DNA of 64,000 nucleotides from Bacteroidota bacterium (lineage in GTDB: Bacteria > Bacteroidota > Rhodothermia > Rhodothermales > Rubricoccaceae). The number at the start of each line of letters is the position of its first letter. The stretch's first letter is position 1. The stretch spans positions 25,060-89,059 of the forward strand of contig JBCBNX010000015.1 of NCBI GenBank assembly GCA_039821555.1, in the 5' to 3' direction. Position numbers and translations under genes: made by a program. Below the pieces are notes generated by a model. That model did no database searches. It saw only the letters and a list, made by a program, of their open reading frames with translations, and had not been told where the DNA came from. Positions 19,536 to 28,305 of the stretch are shown one piece after another.

Positions 19536-20885
19536 CTACGTCCGCTGGAGCGCCGCGACGGGCTCCAGCTTTGCGGCGCGCGACGACGGCCACACCCCCG
19601 CCAGCACGGCGACCCCAACAGCAACAGCGATGCAGCCGAGCACGAGCCACGGCGAGGTGTAGAACACGTCGATGGGGGGCACCGACTGGCTTTCGAGCAG
19701 ACGCTGCACGCCATAGCTGAGCAGCCTCACGAACGCGAAGCCGATCACCACGCCTGCCACACCGCCGACCACGCCGAGCACGGCGCTCTCGACCAGGAAC
19801 TGCCGCCGGATGTCGCGCTGCCGCCCGCCGACTGCTTTCATCACGCCGATCTCGCCCGTCCGCTCCAGCACGCTCATCGCCATCGTGTTGGCGATGCCGA
19901 GCGTGGCCACGAGCAGCCCGATGATGCCGACGATAGCGAGCGAGAGGTCCATCACCCGGAAGAGCCGCTCGACCTGGGCGAATTGCTCGCGGAAGCCCGT
20001 CGCGAAGACGCCCGTTGCCTCGATGGCAGCTTTTACTTGGTCATAGCTGCCCTCTTCGGCGATCTGCACGCGCGCGGCCCCATAGCCCGCTGTGTTCGAA
20101 TCGCGTAGGATCAGGTCGAGGCTGGAGAAGAACGTGATCTTCGGGAGAGACGCCGCGAAGTCGAGGGGCAGCACGAGGCGCGAGAAGCCCGTGAGCTGCT
20201 GGTTCTCCTCGGGGAGGACGCCCGCGATGCGGATGGGCACCCGCTCTGACCGGATCGGGATCGACTGGAGACCGAAGCTGATGAGCAGCATCGAGCGCCG
20301 CAGTTCGTCCATATCGAGCGTTGGCACGAGGAGCGTGACGGTCTTGCCCAGGGCGTCCTCGGGCGCGCCTAGGCCGAGGCGGTCCAGCATCGAGACGGAG
20401 ACGAATGCGGCCGAGTCGCCTGCGGTCTCGAAGAAGGCGCCCTGCTCGGGGCGGTAGCCCGGCACCATGCCCATCGCCAGCGGGACCCCGTCCGCCACCA
20501 CGTCGATTTCTTTGTCGTCCCACCGCACCTGCGCGGGAAACGTGATCTCTGGATATGCCGCTACGACGCCCGGCACGGCATTGAGGACGGCCAGGATGCT
20601 GTCGGTGAGCGCCACCTCGTCGACGCGCGAGCTAGAGTCGGCCGTGCGCACGGTGAGGTCGCCGAAGCCCGAGATCGGCGTGGGCGTCGACGTGACGCGC
20701 AGCGTGTTGTAGAGCGCGAGCGCGTCGAACTCGGCGCGAGCAATGCGCTGCAGTCCGGCGCCGTAGCTGAGCAGCGCCAGCAGCGCCGCCACGCCGACGG
20801 CGACCCCGGCGAGGGTCATCAGGCTGCGGGTGCGGTTGGAGCGGAGCCCATCGAGCGCGATGAGCAGGAGGTCGGCGAGGCGCAT
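19536..20885 (-). CDS. MacB/FtsX-like ABC transporter permease
   Basis: 449 residues from the ATG at 20885 (MRLADLLLIALDG). A first membrane segment after LRSNRTRSLMTLAGVAVG is followed by a large periplasmic MacB-PCD-like domain and three C-terminal membrane segments of the FtsX fold (ERTGEIGVMKAVGG is the characteristic cytoplasmic loop). Such permeases pair with a LolD/MacB-type ATPase and work as mechanotransmission machines in lipoprotein release, efflux or cell-wall control. No ATPase gene is adjacent here, so the partner must be encoded elsewhere. A longer start at 20936 is possible but adds a stretch outside the usual family N terminus. Confidence 0.85.
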   Translation of the reverse strand: MRLADLLLIALDGLRSNRTRSLMTLAGVAVGVAALLALLSYGAGLQRIARAEFDALALYNTLRVTSTPTPISGFGDLTVRTADSSSRVDEVALTDSILAVLNAVPGVVAAYPEITFPAQVRWDDKEIDVVADGVPLAMGMVPGYRPEQGAFFETAGDSAAFVSVSMLDRLGLGAPEDALGKTVTLLVPTLDMDELRRSMLLISFGLQSIPIRSERVPIRIAGVLPEENQQLTGFSRLVLPLDFAASLPKITFFSSLDLILRDSNTAGYGAARVQIAEEGSYDQVKAAIEATGVFATGFREQFAQVERLFRVMDLSLAIVGIIGLLVATLGIANTMAMSVLERTGEIGVMKAVGGRQRDIRRQFLVESAVLGVVGGVAGVVIGFAFVRLLSYGVQRLLESQSVPPIDVFYTSPWLVLGCIAVAVGVAVLAGVWPSSRAAKLEPVAALQRT

Positions 20886-21005
20886 GCCGCGGGCAGCAAG
20901 AGCGGAGAAGAGGAAAGGGCCGAGGTGGACGAGCAACCACGGTGCGCCGATCCCGACCGCGTGCCGCTCTGCTCGATCTATGCCGAGAATGCACCGGGCT
21001 GCGCT

Positions 21006-22463
21006 CTATGCTGAGAATGAGCCGGCCTGTGCAGCGGGAGGCTCGGCGAACGGATGCGGCGGCGGAAGCGGCACGCGCAGCCAGAATGTCGCTCCTTTGC
21101 CCGCCTCGGAGTCGACGCCTACCTCGCCACCGTGCGCCTCCACGAGTTGCTTGACGATGTAGAGGCCGAGGCCGGTCGAGTGCTCGCCGCCGGTCGGCTG
21201 GGCGGAGAGGCGCTGGAGCTTGCCGAACACCCTAGCGCGGTCGTCCTCGGTGAGGCCTGGGCCTTCGTCTTCCACGGCGATGTGCGCCGAGGCGGACCCG
21301 TCGCCAGAGGCGGCTTCGACGGAGACGACCAGCCGCACGCGGGAGCCTGGCGGGCTGTACTTGACCGCGTTCGAGACGTAGTTGTCCACCGCGCGCTGCA
21401 GCGCCGAGGCGTCGGCATGGGCCGGGAGCGAGGCGGGCATGCGGCTCACGAGCTGGATGCGCTTCGCCTCGGCTTGAGCCTGGTTCCAGCGCAGCACGGC
21501 CCGCGCAATGTCGGCGAGGTCCACGGGGCGCCGGCGCAGTCGCGGCCCTTCCGCGCCGGCCCGCGCGTCGTCCAGCAGCGACTCGATGAGCTTGATCGCA
21601 CGCATGGCCTCGGAGCGGATGAGTACGAGGTTGTCGCGCAGCTCGTCGTCGGTGAGGTCGCTCGCGCCACTGGCGAGGAAGTCCGCCATCCCCGCGATGC
21701 CGCCGATCGGGTTTTTGAGATCGTGCGCGGCGATGCCGAGGAATTCCTTGTTCTGCTCCAACGCGTCGCGCAGTTCCACCGTCGTCGCTTCGAGGAAATG
21801 GTTGAGCTCGTGCAGTTCGACATTCGCGCGCTCCGCGGCGGTGTGTTGCTGAGCGACGTCGGGCCCGTGCCCCGGGACGGGTGCACCGAGAGCCACATCA
21901 CGGAGGGCCAGTCGTCGGCCCTGGCGACGGCCGTATGCCCAGGCAACGCCGCTGGCGACGCCGAGCGCGCAGCACAACCAGAGCAGCAGCGCCCACCAGG
22001 TGCGGTACCATGGCAGCAGCATGCCGGGCGCGGGCTCCTCACCCTGGCCAACGACATCCAGCGGCCAGCGGTCCTCGCTGCGGACGAAGGGGGCAGACAG
22101 GTCGGCGGCGTAGATCACGTCACCAGCGTCGCGCGTCAGCTTCCAGTGTTGGCGGGTGAGGCCATGCGCGGTCGGGCCGCCGTCGCGAAGCGATGCCCGT
22201 CCTTGATCTGCTTCGTTCTGGGCAAGGCCTGTCGTGGAAATGGCCGAGTTGAGGCCTAGGGCAAGCCCTCCAAGGCTGAGGAGGGCTGCCCACGCACCAA
22301 AGCACAGCAGAGCCCAGTACGCTCGCCGCGGCCCTTCGCGGAGCGGCTCTGAGCCACGAGGCCCGGAGCGACAGGGGACACAGTGGGGCAGTACGTTCAC
22401 GTCAAGACGTAGACGAATTGGCGGGGGAGGACCGCGAGCATACGGTGACGGCACCGCGGACAA
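21006..22463 (-). CDS. Membrane-bound sensor histidine kinase
   Basis: 485 residues. Two membrane segments (WALLCFGAWAALLSLGGLAL near 50 and WWALLLWLCCALGVASGVAW near 160) enclose a small periplasmic sensor region. Then come a coiled linker, the HisKA H-box AAHDLKNPIGGIAGM (His near 243) and a HATPase domain with the N-box NYVSNAVKYSPPG, G1 DEGPGLTEDD and G2 GLGLYIVKQLVEAHGG. It should autophosphorylate on the H-box histidine. No response regulator gene is next to it, so it is an orphan kinase in this window. The exact start is uncertain because the first 45 residues are low-complexity proline/arginine. Confidence 0.88.
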   Translation of the reverse strand: MSAVPSPYARGPPPPIRLRLDVNVLPHCVPCRSGPRGSEPLREGPRRAYWALLCFGAWAALLSLGGLALGLNSAISTTGLAQNEADQGRASLRDGGPTAHGLTRQHWKLTRDAGDVIYAADLSAPFVRSEDRWPLDVVGQGEEPAPGMLLPWYRTWWALLLWLCCALGVASGVAWAYGRRQGRRLALRDVALGAPVPGHGPDVAQQHTAAERANVELHELNHFLEATTVELRDALEQNKEFLGIAAHDLKNPIGGIAGMADFLASGASDLTDDELRDNLVLIRSEAMRAIKLIESLLDDARAGAEGPRLRRRPVDLADIARAVLRWNQAQAEAKRIQLVSRMPASLPAHADASALQRAVDNYVSNAVKYSPPGSRVRLVVSVEAASGDGSASAHIAVEDEGPGLTEDDRARVFGKLQRLSAQPTGGEHSTGLGLYIVKQLVEAHGGEVGVDSEAGKGATFWLRVPLPPPHPFAEPPAAQAGSFSA

Positions 22464-22657
22464 ATAGGGCTAACGCAATGCCTAGGTGGTGCGAGGCCAG
22501 GCCTTAAAGGTCGCACAATCGATCGGATCTGGGCAGCCCAGAAGGAGAGCGCAGAGCTGCCGCTGGGAAATTCACAACGGCTTGGGGCACCTCCGCGACC
22601 GACACGTCTATCTTGCCGGCCTCAACTTTCTATTTCGATTGCCGACCTCGCGCTGCG

Positions 22658-23002
22658 ATGCTTCTGTTCTACTTCATGATCTTCTTGATCTTGCTCGTCG
22701 CCATTGTGCTCACGGGCGTGGTGCTGCTCCAGAGCGGCAAGGGCGGCGGCCTTGCGGGCATCGCGGCAGGCGGGCAGACGCAGCAGATCCTCGGCGCGCG
22801 CCAAGCCCCGGACTTCCTCGAAAAGTCGACGTGGGTGCTGGGCGTCGCCCTGATGGTGCTCTGCGTCATCACCACGATGTTCACCGGCACGGACGACCAG
22901 ACGACGATCATCACGGACGAGGGCGTCGAAGTCGCGCCCGCTCCGCTCGACGCTACCCCGGGCGATGCGCTCCCGCTAGAGCCCGCCCCCGCCGAGGAAT
23001 AG
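22658..23002 (+). CDS. secG: Preprotein translocase subunit SecG
   Basis: 114 residues. SecG assists SecYEG-mediated translocation across the inner membrane. Two hydrophobic helices (residues 1-20 and about 55-75) flank the conserved loop VVLLQSGKGGGLAGIAAGG, the SecG hallmark. An acidic, proline-rich tail of about 30 residues follows. The ATG at 22658 was chosen because it starts immediately at the first helix; an upstream start at 22613 would add 15 polar residues. A canonical rho-independent terminator follows 22 bp after the stop. Confidence 0.92.
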   Translation: MLLFYFMIFLILLVAIVLTGVVLLQSGKGGGLAGIAAGGQTQQILGARQAPDFLEKSTWVLGVALMVLCVITTMFTGTDDQTTIITDEGVEVAPAPLDATPGDALPLEPAPAEE

Positions 23003-23024
23003 GCGCCCCCAGCCCCAACCTTTG

Positions 23025-23062
23025 AACGCCCGCGCAGGATCAGCCCCGCGCGGGCGTTTTTT
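23025..23062 (+). terminator. Rho-independent terminator of secG
   Basis: AACGCCCGCGC (23025-23035) pairs perfectly with GCGCGGGCGTT (23048-23058) across a 12-base loop, followed by a run of six T (23057-23062). It lies just after the secG stop codon and cleanly separates secG from the delta-60 gene. Confidence 0.93.
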
Positions 23063-23108
23063 CGTGAAGGGCGCAGCGGCTAGGCGGAGAGGAAGCACGT
23101 GCGCACAA

Positions 23109-23138
23109 GAAATCCGAACAGGCGAAATCCGAACGGGC
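23109..23138 (+). repeat. Tandem 15-bp repeat
   Basis: GAAATCCGAACAGGC (23109-23123) is followed directly by GAAATCCGAACGGGC (23124-23138), one mismatch. It lies in the leader of the delta-60 gene, about 110 bp before its ATG. No function is evident. Confidence 0.85.
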
Positions 23139-23246
23139 ACCAATGGGTGCACGCGCTGTCCAACGGGTAGCCTTTCTACCCGCACAGGCCCATGCGTCTC
23201 CATGCACGGCCGCAGCGGACGCCACTCCCGCCTTGCCGCTCGCCCC

Positions 23247-24827
23247 ATGCCTGTCCTGTCTCGCTGGCGCTCCGTCGCCCTGCTCGCTGTCCTAGCAATA
23301 TCCACCGCACAGGCGCAGCCCGGAGCGCTTGATCCCACGTTCGGCGTCGACGGTACGCTCCCGGTGGAACTCGCGGGTGCTGACCTCCTGAACGTCGTGC
23401 CAGCCCCAGACGGTGGACTGTTTGTGCTGGGGCAGCGTGGGCCGGACGCTGTGGTGGTGCGGGTGCTGCCGGAGGGCCAGGGGCTCGATCCCGGCTTCGG
23501 TGTCGACGGCATTGCCAGTGTCGACTTTGGGGACGGCCAGGAGTTCGTGGTCGACGGAGCCGTGACTGCGGACGGGGGGCTGGTGGTGGTCGGCATCAGC
23601 GCGCCACCGATCGGTGCGCCGAGGACGGCCGCGCTCGCAAAGCTCGACGCGACGGGCGCGCTCGCCGTCGACTTTGCCGACGGGGGCACCTTCAGACTCA
23701 CCGGCTACGTCAGCTCGAACCTGGCAGCGGTGCGTGTGCTAGACGGCGGGGCCATACGCGCCATCGGTGCCGCCGTCGGCTTCGACGGGGTCGACGGGAC
23801 GCTGGCCTTGCAGCTGACATCCGACGGGTTGCTCGATGCCACGTTTGGGACCGCAGGCCTTGCATTCTCGCCCGTAAACCGTGACCTCAACGTGATTGCC
23901 GCACACGTCCGCCGCGACGGCTCCGCGGTCCTCGGCGGGGCGGTGGCGAGCTTCATCGACGGCGTGCCCGACTTCGACGCGGCCGTCATGCGGCTGCAAC
24001 CCAGTGGGCTCCTCGACACGGCCTTTGCTAGCGATGGGCTGCGCATCCTGACCACGCCGCTCCCCTCGTCGTCCATCAACGACATCGCGCTCGATGGGGC
24101 CGGGCGCATTGTGGGGGCTGGCATCTCGATCAGCGGAGCGACCGGAGCGCGTACGGTGCTCGTCACGCGGCTGCTGTCCAACGGCGACCTCGACCGCACC
24201 TTCGGAGGCGATGGCCTGGTGACGGCCCGTGGTGGAGCTACCCGCGCCGACGCAAACGGGGTCGCGGTGCAGGACGACCGCTCGGTCGTAGTCGTGGGCA
24301 GCACGGAGACGGCTGGCCGGTTGGACCTCGCGGTGTTCAAATTTGACGAGGGCGGCACGCTGGACGCCACCTTCGCCGAGCAGGGAGTGGCGGTGTTACC
24401 TCGCGAAGCCAATGAAGCGTCACGCTCGGGCCTCCTCCAGCCCGATGGAAAGGTCGTGGCGCTCAGCACCGTGTTCGATGCGACCTTTGTGACCACCGGC
24501 TTTCTGCTCGCCCGGTTCGAGAACGATGGCAGGCCGGTGAGCCAACAGGGCGAGGCTGTGCCAGACACAGACGTGACGTTGACCCTCGACGGCCCCAACC
24601 CGTTTCGTGCCGCGACCTACGTGCGCGTCGTGCTCAGTGAAGCGCAAGCCGCGCGTGTGGTGGTCTACGATCTCACAGGGCGGCGCGTGGCCGTGTTGCA
24701 CCAGGGTATGCTTCCGGCTGGCGCGACCAGGCTGCGGCTTTCGGCAGCGGGGTTGGCGTCTGGACCCTACATCGTGCAGCTACAGTCTGCAGCCGGGCTA
24801 CGCCGCGTGAGCGCCGTTCGGCCGTAG
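23247..24827 (+). CDS. Delta-60 repeat surface protein with T9SS sorting domain
   Basis: 526 residues. After a signal peptide (VALLAVLAISTAQAQ), units built on LDPTFGVDG, LDATFGTAG, LDTAFASDG, LDRTFGGDG and LDATFAEQG recur every 50-70 residues. This is the delta-60 repeat, thought to form a beta-propeller. The C-terminal 85 residues are a T9SS domain (DGPNPFRAATYVRV, YDLTGRRVAV, SGPYIVQL). The protein is expected at the cell surface or secreted; no enzyme motif is visible. I used the ATG at 23247 that opens the signal peptide; starts at 23202 and 23022 lie upstream, the latter inside the secG terminator and therefore wrong. Confidence 0.88.
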   Translation: MPVLSRWRSVALLAVLAISTAQAQPGALDPTFGVDGTLPVELAGADLLNVVPAPDGGLFVLGQRGPDAVVVRVLPEGQGLDPGFGVDGIASVDFGDGQEFVVDGAVTADGGLVVVGISAPPIGAPRTAALAKLDATGALAVDFADGGTFRLTGYVSSNLAAVRVLDGGAIRAIGAAVGFDGVDGTLALQLTSDGLLDATFGTAGLAFSPVNRDLNVIAAHVRRDGSAVLGGAVASFIDGVPDFDAAVMRLQPSGLLDTAFASDGLRILTTPLPSSSINDIALDGAGRIVGAGISISGATGARTVLVTRLLSNGDLDRTFGGDGLVTARGGATRADANGVAVQDDRSVVVVGSTETAGRLDLAVFKFDEGGTLDATFAEQGVAVLPREANEASRSGLLQPDGKVVALSTVFDATFVTTGFLLARFENDGRPVSQQGEAVPDTDVTLTLDGPNPFRAATYVRVVLSEAQAARVVVYDLTGRRVAVLHQGMLPAGATRLRLSAAGLASGPYIVQLQSAAGLRRVSAVRP

Positions 24828-24966
24828 CGGCATCGCGGAATGCAGGGGCACGCCAACGGGGGGCGTGGTAGGCAAGAGCAACGAACGAGCGAGTTGTGCA
24901 TCCTGTCGGGTGTGCCGCCGTAGGGCAGCCATTCGCCACCCCACCTCGCTTACCCTGATTCGCTCC

Positions 24967-26718
24967 ATGCGCCGTCTCGCTCTCCTCCTCGCCCTGGTTC
25001 TCGCAGTGCCAGCCTTCGCACAGCCTGCCGCGCCCCCGGCCGACCTCGCCGAGCGCCTCGACGGGGCGCTCAGCCACGTCCACGATATCGGCCTGTTCAA
25101 CGGCACCGTCCTCGTCGCTCAGGGCGACGACGTGCTCTATGCCGAGGGCTTCGGCCACGCCGACATGACGTGGGACGTGCCCAACGCGCCCGACACGCGC
25201 TTCTGGCTGGCCTCGGTCACCAAGCAGTTCACCGCCGCGCTCACCCTCCTGCTCGTCGAAGAGGGCGCCTTCGGCCTCGACGACCCGATCACGGCCATCC
25301 TGCCCGACTACCCCGCCGCCCAGGGCGACGTCGTCACCGTGCGGATGCTGCTCAACCACACCTCCGGCATCCCGAGCATGACCGGCATGGACGACTTCAT
25401 GCAGACCCGCTCCAACGACGCCTTCACCGTGGATGAGATGCTGGCCGTCTTCAACGAGGAAGCCTTCGACTTCGAGCCAGGCTCGCAGTACGCCTACAAC
25501 AACTCTGGCTATTTCCTCCTCGGCGCGCTCATCGAGGCGGCAACGGGCATGACCTACGCTGAGGCCCTCCAGGCCAAGCTCTTCGACCCGCTGGGCCTCG
25601 ACGACACTGGCTACGCGGACGGGACCGTCGCCGAGCGCATGGCGACGGGGTACACCCGTAGCGGCATGAGCTACGCGCACGCCCGCTACGTCCACCCGTC
25701 GGTGCCCTACGCTGCCGGCATGCTCTACTCGACCGCGCCCGACCTGCACCGCTGGAACCGCGCGCTCTACGGCGGGGAGGTATTCGCCGATGCCGCTACG
25801 CTCGCCGCTATGACGACGCCTGAGGGGGCCGCGGCCGACGCGCAGTACGCCTTCGGGATCGGCTCCGGCATGCAGGAGATCGGCGGCCAGGAGCGCCAGG
25901 TCTACCAGCACAGCGGTGGCATCTTCGGCTTCTCCACGCAACTGGCCTACGTGCCCGGCGACGAGCTCACGGTCGTCGTGCTGGACAATGCCGAGGGCAG
26001 CTCCGGCCAGGTCCTCATGGCGCTCGCCCGCACCTTCTACGGCGAGGAGGCCGACCTCCCGAAGCAACCCATCGCCCAGGTGCTCATGGCGACCATCGAA
26101 GGGGCTGCCACCATGGAAGCAGGCGTCGAGGCCGCGCTGACGCAGCACGAGACGCTCATGGCGGACGACCCCGACGGCTACGACTTCGGCGAGGGCCAGC
26201 TCAACATGCTCGGCTACCTGGTCATGGGCGAGGGCCGCCCCGACCTCGCCATCCCGATCTTCCAGCGCAACGTCGAGCAGTTTCCGGAGGCGTCGAACCC
26301 GTACGACAGCCTTGGGGAGGCCTACATGGAGGACGGCCAGAACGACCTGGCGATCGAGAACTACCAGAAGTCGATCAAGCTCAACCCTGGCAACCAGAAT
26401 GGCCGCGACATGCTCGAACGGCTCGGTGTGACGCCTGAGGACGCTACGGTCGAGGTGTCCGAGGAGGTTCTGCAAGGCTACGTCGGCACCTACCGCCTCG
26501 CGCCGGGCTTCGACCTCGCCGTGACGCGCGAGGGCACGCAGCTCTTCGCGCAGGCGACGGGCCAGCCCCGATTCGAAGTCTACCCGTCGTCGGAGACCGA
26601 GTTCTACCTCACCGTCGTGGAGGCCCAACTCACCTTCGAAGTCGAGGACGGCGCGGCTACGGGTGTGGTGCTTCACCAGGGCGGCCGCTCGATGCCAGCC
26701 CCGCGCGTGGAGGAATAG
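24967..26718 (+). CDS. Serine hydrolase (beta-lactamase/DD-peptidase family) with TPR tail
   Basis: 583 residues. A signal peptide (ALLLALVLAVPAFAQ) precedes a class C beta-lactamase/DD-peptidase fold: the nucleophile motif SVTK is near residue 83, the second motif YNN in YAYNNSGYFLLG near 177, and HSGG near 315, which substitutes for the KTG triad. A TPR-like segment (about 415-480: NPYDSLGEAYMEDGQNDLAIENYQKS) and a C-terminal DUF3471-like beta domain (YVGTYRLAPGFDLAV) follow. This architecture is common in Bacteroidota periplasmic hydrolases of unknown substrate; true beta-lactamase activity is unlikely. A purine-rich inverted repeat starts at its stop codon. Confidence 0.88.
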   Translation: MRRLALLLALVLAVPAFAQPAAPPADLAERLDGALSHVHDIGLFNGTVLVAQGDDVLYAEGFGHADMTWDVPNAPDTRFWLASVTKQFTAALTLLLVEEGAFGLDDPITAILPDYPAAQGDVVTVRMLLNHTSGIPSMTGMDDFMQTRSNDAFTVDEMLAVFNEEAFDFEPGSQYAYNNSGYFLLGALIEAATGMTYAEALQAKLFDPLGLDDTGYADGTVAERMATGYTRSGMSYAHARYVHPSVPYAAGMLYSTAPDLHRWNRALYGGEVFADAATLAAMTTPEGAAADAQYAFGIGSGMQEIGGQERQVYQHSGGIFGFSTQLAYVPGDELTVVVLDNAEGSSGQVLMALARTFYGEEADLPKQPIAQVLMATIEGAATMEAGVEAALTQHETLMADDPDGYDFGEGQLNMLGYLVMGEGRPDLAIPIFQRNVEQFPEASNPYDSLGEAYMEDGQNDLAIENYQKSIKLNPGNQNGRDMLERLGVTPEDATVEVSEEVLQGYVGTYRLAPGFDLAVTREGTQLFAQATGQPRFEVYPSSETEFYLTVVEAQLTFEVEDGAATGVVLHQGGRSMPAPRVEE

Positions 26719-26810
26719 GAAGTGCGAGGTGGGAAGTGCGAAGTTAGAAGTGCGCCGAATGACTCCGAGGCGAGGGAACTACCACTTCGAACTTCCCACT
26801 TCCTACTTCC
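26718..26810. repeat. 27-bp imperfect inverted repeat built from GGAAGTG units
   Basis: The arm 26718-26744 and the reverse complement of 26784-26810 match at 23 of 27 positions. Both are made of repeated GGAAGT(G/C) units. The repeat fills the gap between the serine hydrolase stop and the mscL start at 26817. It could fold as an RNA hairpin with a 39-base loop, acting as a terminator or processing site, or be a dispersed genomic repeat; the sequence alone does not decide. Confidence 0.8.
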
Positions 26811-26816
26811 AACCTC

Positions 26817-27362
26817 ATGAAGAAGCTCTTCGGCGAGTTCAAGACGTTCCTGATGCGCGGCAACCTCGTGGACCTCGCCATCGGGTTCACCGTCGGCGCT
26901 GCGTTCTCGACCGTCGCCAAGTCGCTCGTGGACGACCTCATCATGCCGCCGCTGGGGCTGCTGCTGGGGCAGACCGATTTCTCGGACGCGTTCCTCGTGC
27001 TCAGGGCAGGCGAGGGAGCCCCGCCCCCCTACGTGTCGCTGGAGGCGGCTGCCGAGGCCGGTGCGACAACGCTCAACTACGGCGCGTTCCTGACGAACGT
27101 CTTCACGCTGCTCATCATCGCGCTGGCGATGTTCATCGTGATCCGCTCGGTCAATAAGCTCAGCGAGGAGATCCAGGACGAGTTCGGCGGTGACGAGAAA
27201 GAGCAGTCCTCGCAGCCGGAGCAGCCGACCGAGAAGAAGTGCGCCTATTGCCGACAAGTCGTCCCCTACAGGGCCAGCCGGTGCTACCACTGCACCTCGT
27301 TTCTGGGCACCGAAGGCGGTCCGCTTGCGCCTGACGGGAAGATCACACCGGGAGGTGGGTAG
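26817..27362 (+). CDS. mscL: Large-conductance mechanosensitive channel with C-terminal zinc ribbon
   Basis: 181 residues, against about 136 in E. coli MscL. The N terminus KLFGEFKTFLMRGNLVDLAIGF and IMPPLGLLLG are diagnostic of the pore helix; the second helix is LTNVFTLLIIALAMFIVI. The channel opens under membrane tension during osmotic downshock. The periplasmic loop is longer than usual. The C terminus carries a CxxC...CxxC module (CAYCRQVV, CYHCTSF) that would bind zinc and replaces the usual helical bundle. The purine-rich inverted repeat lies just upstream. Confidence 0.93.
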   Translation: MKKLFGEFKTFLMRGNLVDLAIGFTVGAAFSTVAKSLVDDLIMPPLGLLLGQTDFSDAFLVLRAGEGAPPPYVSLEAAAEAGATTLNYGAFLTNVFTLLIIALAMFIVIRSVNKLSEEIQDEFGGDEKEQSSQPEQPTEKKCAYCRQVVPYRASRCYHCTSFLGTEGGPLAPDGKITPGGG

Positions 27363-27681
27363 CACTCCGAGGCATCAGGCCGGCAGGTAGAATAGTCAGC
27401 GCAGGGGTAGGAAATGGGAGCAGTGGGAGTCCAAGAGCCTCGTGTGTCCTGCCACGTACACAGGGCTGTTGCATCGCGTAAGTGCGGCCGGAGGGTGCAA
27501 GGCTCAGACAAAGGAGGCAATCAAAGCGCTGCAGCGAAAGGGTAACCGGGCTAGGCTGCACCCGAGGTCTGGTTTGGCATGGGGCTTGACCCTGGCCAAT
27601 TCGCTCAACAGCGAGCACAGCAGAGTCGTCCGGTGGGACAGTGACCTCGGCTGACCCTCAACCCCAACCGTCTACCCTCCA
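27363..27681. other. Intergenic region, no gene seen
   Basis: 319 bp between mscL and the pilin-like gene. Short open frames on both strands lack family similarity or sensible starts. The last 30 bp before 27682 are pyrimidine-rich (CTCAACCCCAACC), like other leaders in this window. No terminator with a T-tract was found. Confidence 0.6.
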
Positions 27682-28197
27682 ATGGGACAGCAACAACTCC
27701 TCCTCTTGGTGCTCGGCATCGTGATTGTCGGCCTTAGCGTCGTCGTCGGTATCGAAGCGTTTGAAGAGAACAACCGCAAGTCATCCTTCGACCGGATAGC
27801 CGGTCAGGCTATCGACTACGCGGGCAAGATGCTTGAGTGGAAAATGAAGCCCCGTGCTCAGGGAGGAGGGCAAGAGGCCTCACAGATGAGCGGCTTCTCG
27901 TTCAACAACATTGGATTGGTGGGCGGAGGCCCCATCGACTACCACGGCACAAACGGGGGAGACTGGGTGCAGACAGGCCCTACGTACGTGGGCTTGTTTT
28001 CCATGGACGGATCCGGTGGCTACGCGCCTCACGTGGCGGTCTACGACCCGAACCAAGACCTCATGATTGCCATCTTCGTGTTTGGCAACTCCCCCGACTG
28101 TTTGGTGCAGCGAATGTCTTACATGCAAGACGGGAGCGCTGTGTACCTGCCAGCCGCTGCGCCAGCGAACCCCGACGCGACGAACTGCTCGCTCTAG
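27682..28197 (+). CDS. Pilin-like small membrane-anchored protein
   Basis: 171 residues, function not recognised. A short start (MGQQQ) is followed at once by a long hydrophobic helix (LLLLVLGIVIVGLSVVVGI) and then an amphipathic stretch (FEENNRKSSFDRIAGQAID). The globular remainder is glycine/tyrosine-rich, and two cysteines close to the C terminus (SPDC and NCSL) could form a terminal disulfide loop. This layout recalls type IV pilins and pseudopilins, but the usual Glu at +5 and a standard leader peptide are absent. Base composition is lower in GC than the neighbours. A stem-loop follows the stop. A plain single-pass membrane protein is the alternative. Confidence 0.6.
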   Translation: MGQQQLLLLVLGIVIVGLSVVVGIEAFEENNRKSSFDRIAGQAIDYAGKMLEWKMKPRAQGGGQEASQMSGFSFNNIGLVGGGPIDYHGTNGGDWVQTGPTYVGLFSMDGSGGYAPHVAVYDPNQDLMIAIFVFGNSPDCLVQRMSYMQDGSAVYLPAAAPANPDATNCSL

Positions 28198-28234
28198 CAG
28201 CCGGGCTCGCTTCAGCAGCGACGTTTCACAGCAC

Positions 28235-28272
28235 AGAAGGGGCGCATCCGCTAGCTTGGTTGCGCCCCTTCT
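28235..28272 (+). terminator. 12-bp perfect stem-loop after pilin-like gene
   Basis: AGAAGGGGCGCA (28235-28246) pairs perfectly with TGCGCCCCTTCT (28261-28272) around a 14-base loop. It lies 38 bp after the stop at 28197 and 33 bp before gpmI. There is no T-run after it, so termination is likely but could be partial. Confidence 0.6.
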
Positions 28273-28305
28273 GCCTGTCTCATCGTTGCGCTCCCCGCTC
28301 GTCCT

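Noticed and set aside
24673..26676. 667-codon minus-strand frame over the serine hydrolase
   Set aside because: Shadow of a well supported plus-strand gene with signal peptide and catalytic motifs.
24967..26718. Antibiotic-resistance beta-lactamase
   Set aside because: The fold is shared, but the TPR and DUF3471-like tail and the HSGG motif instead of KTG mark a peptidase/esterase-type serine hydrolase.
27460..27500. IS end (ACAGGGCTGTTGCATC resembles ends of some IS families)
   Set aside because: No matching inverted copy and no transposase fragment was found in the surrounding 600 bp.
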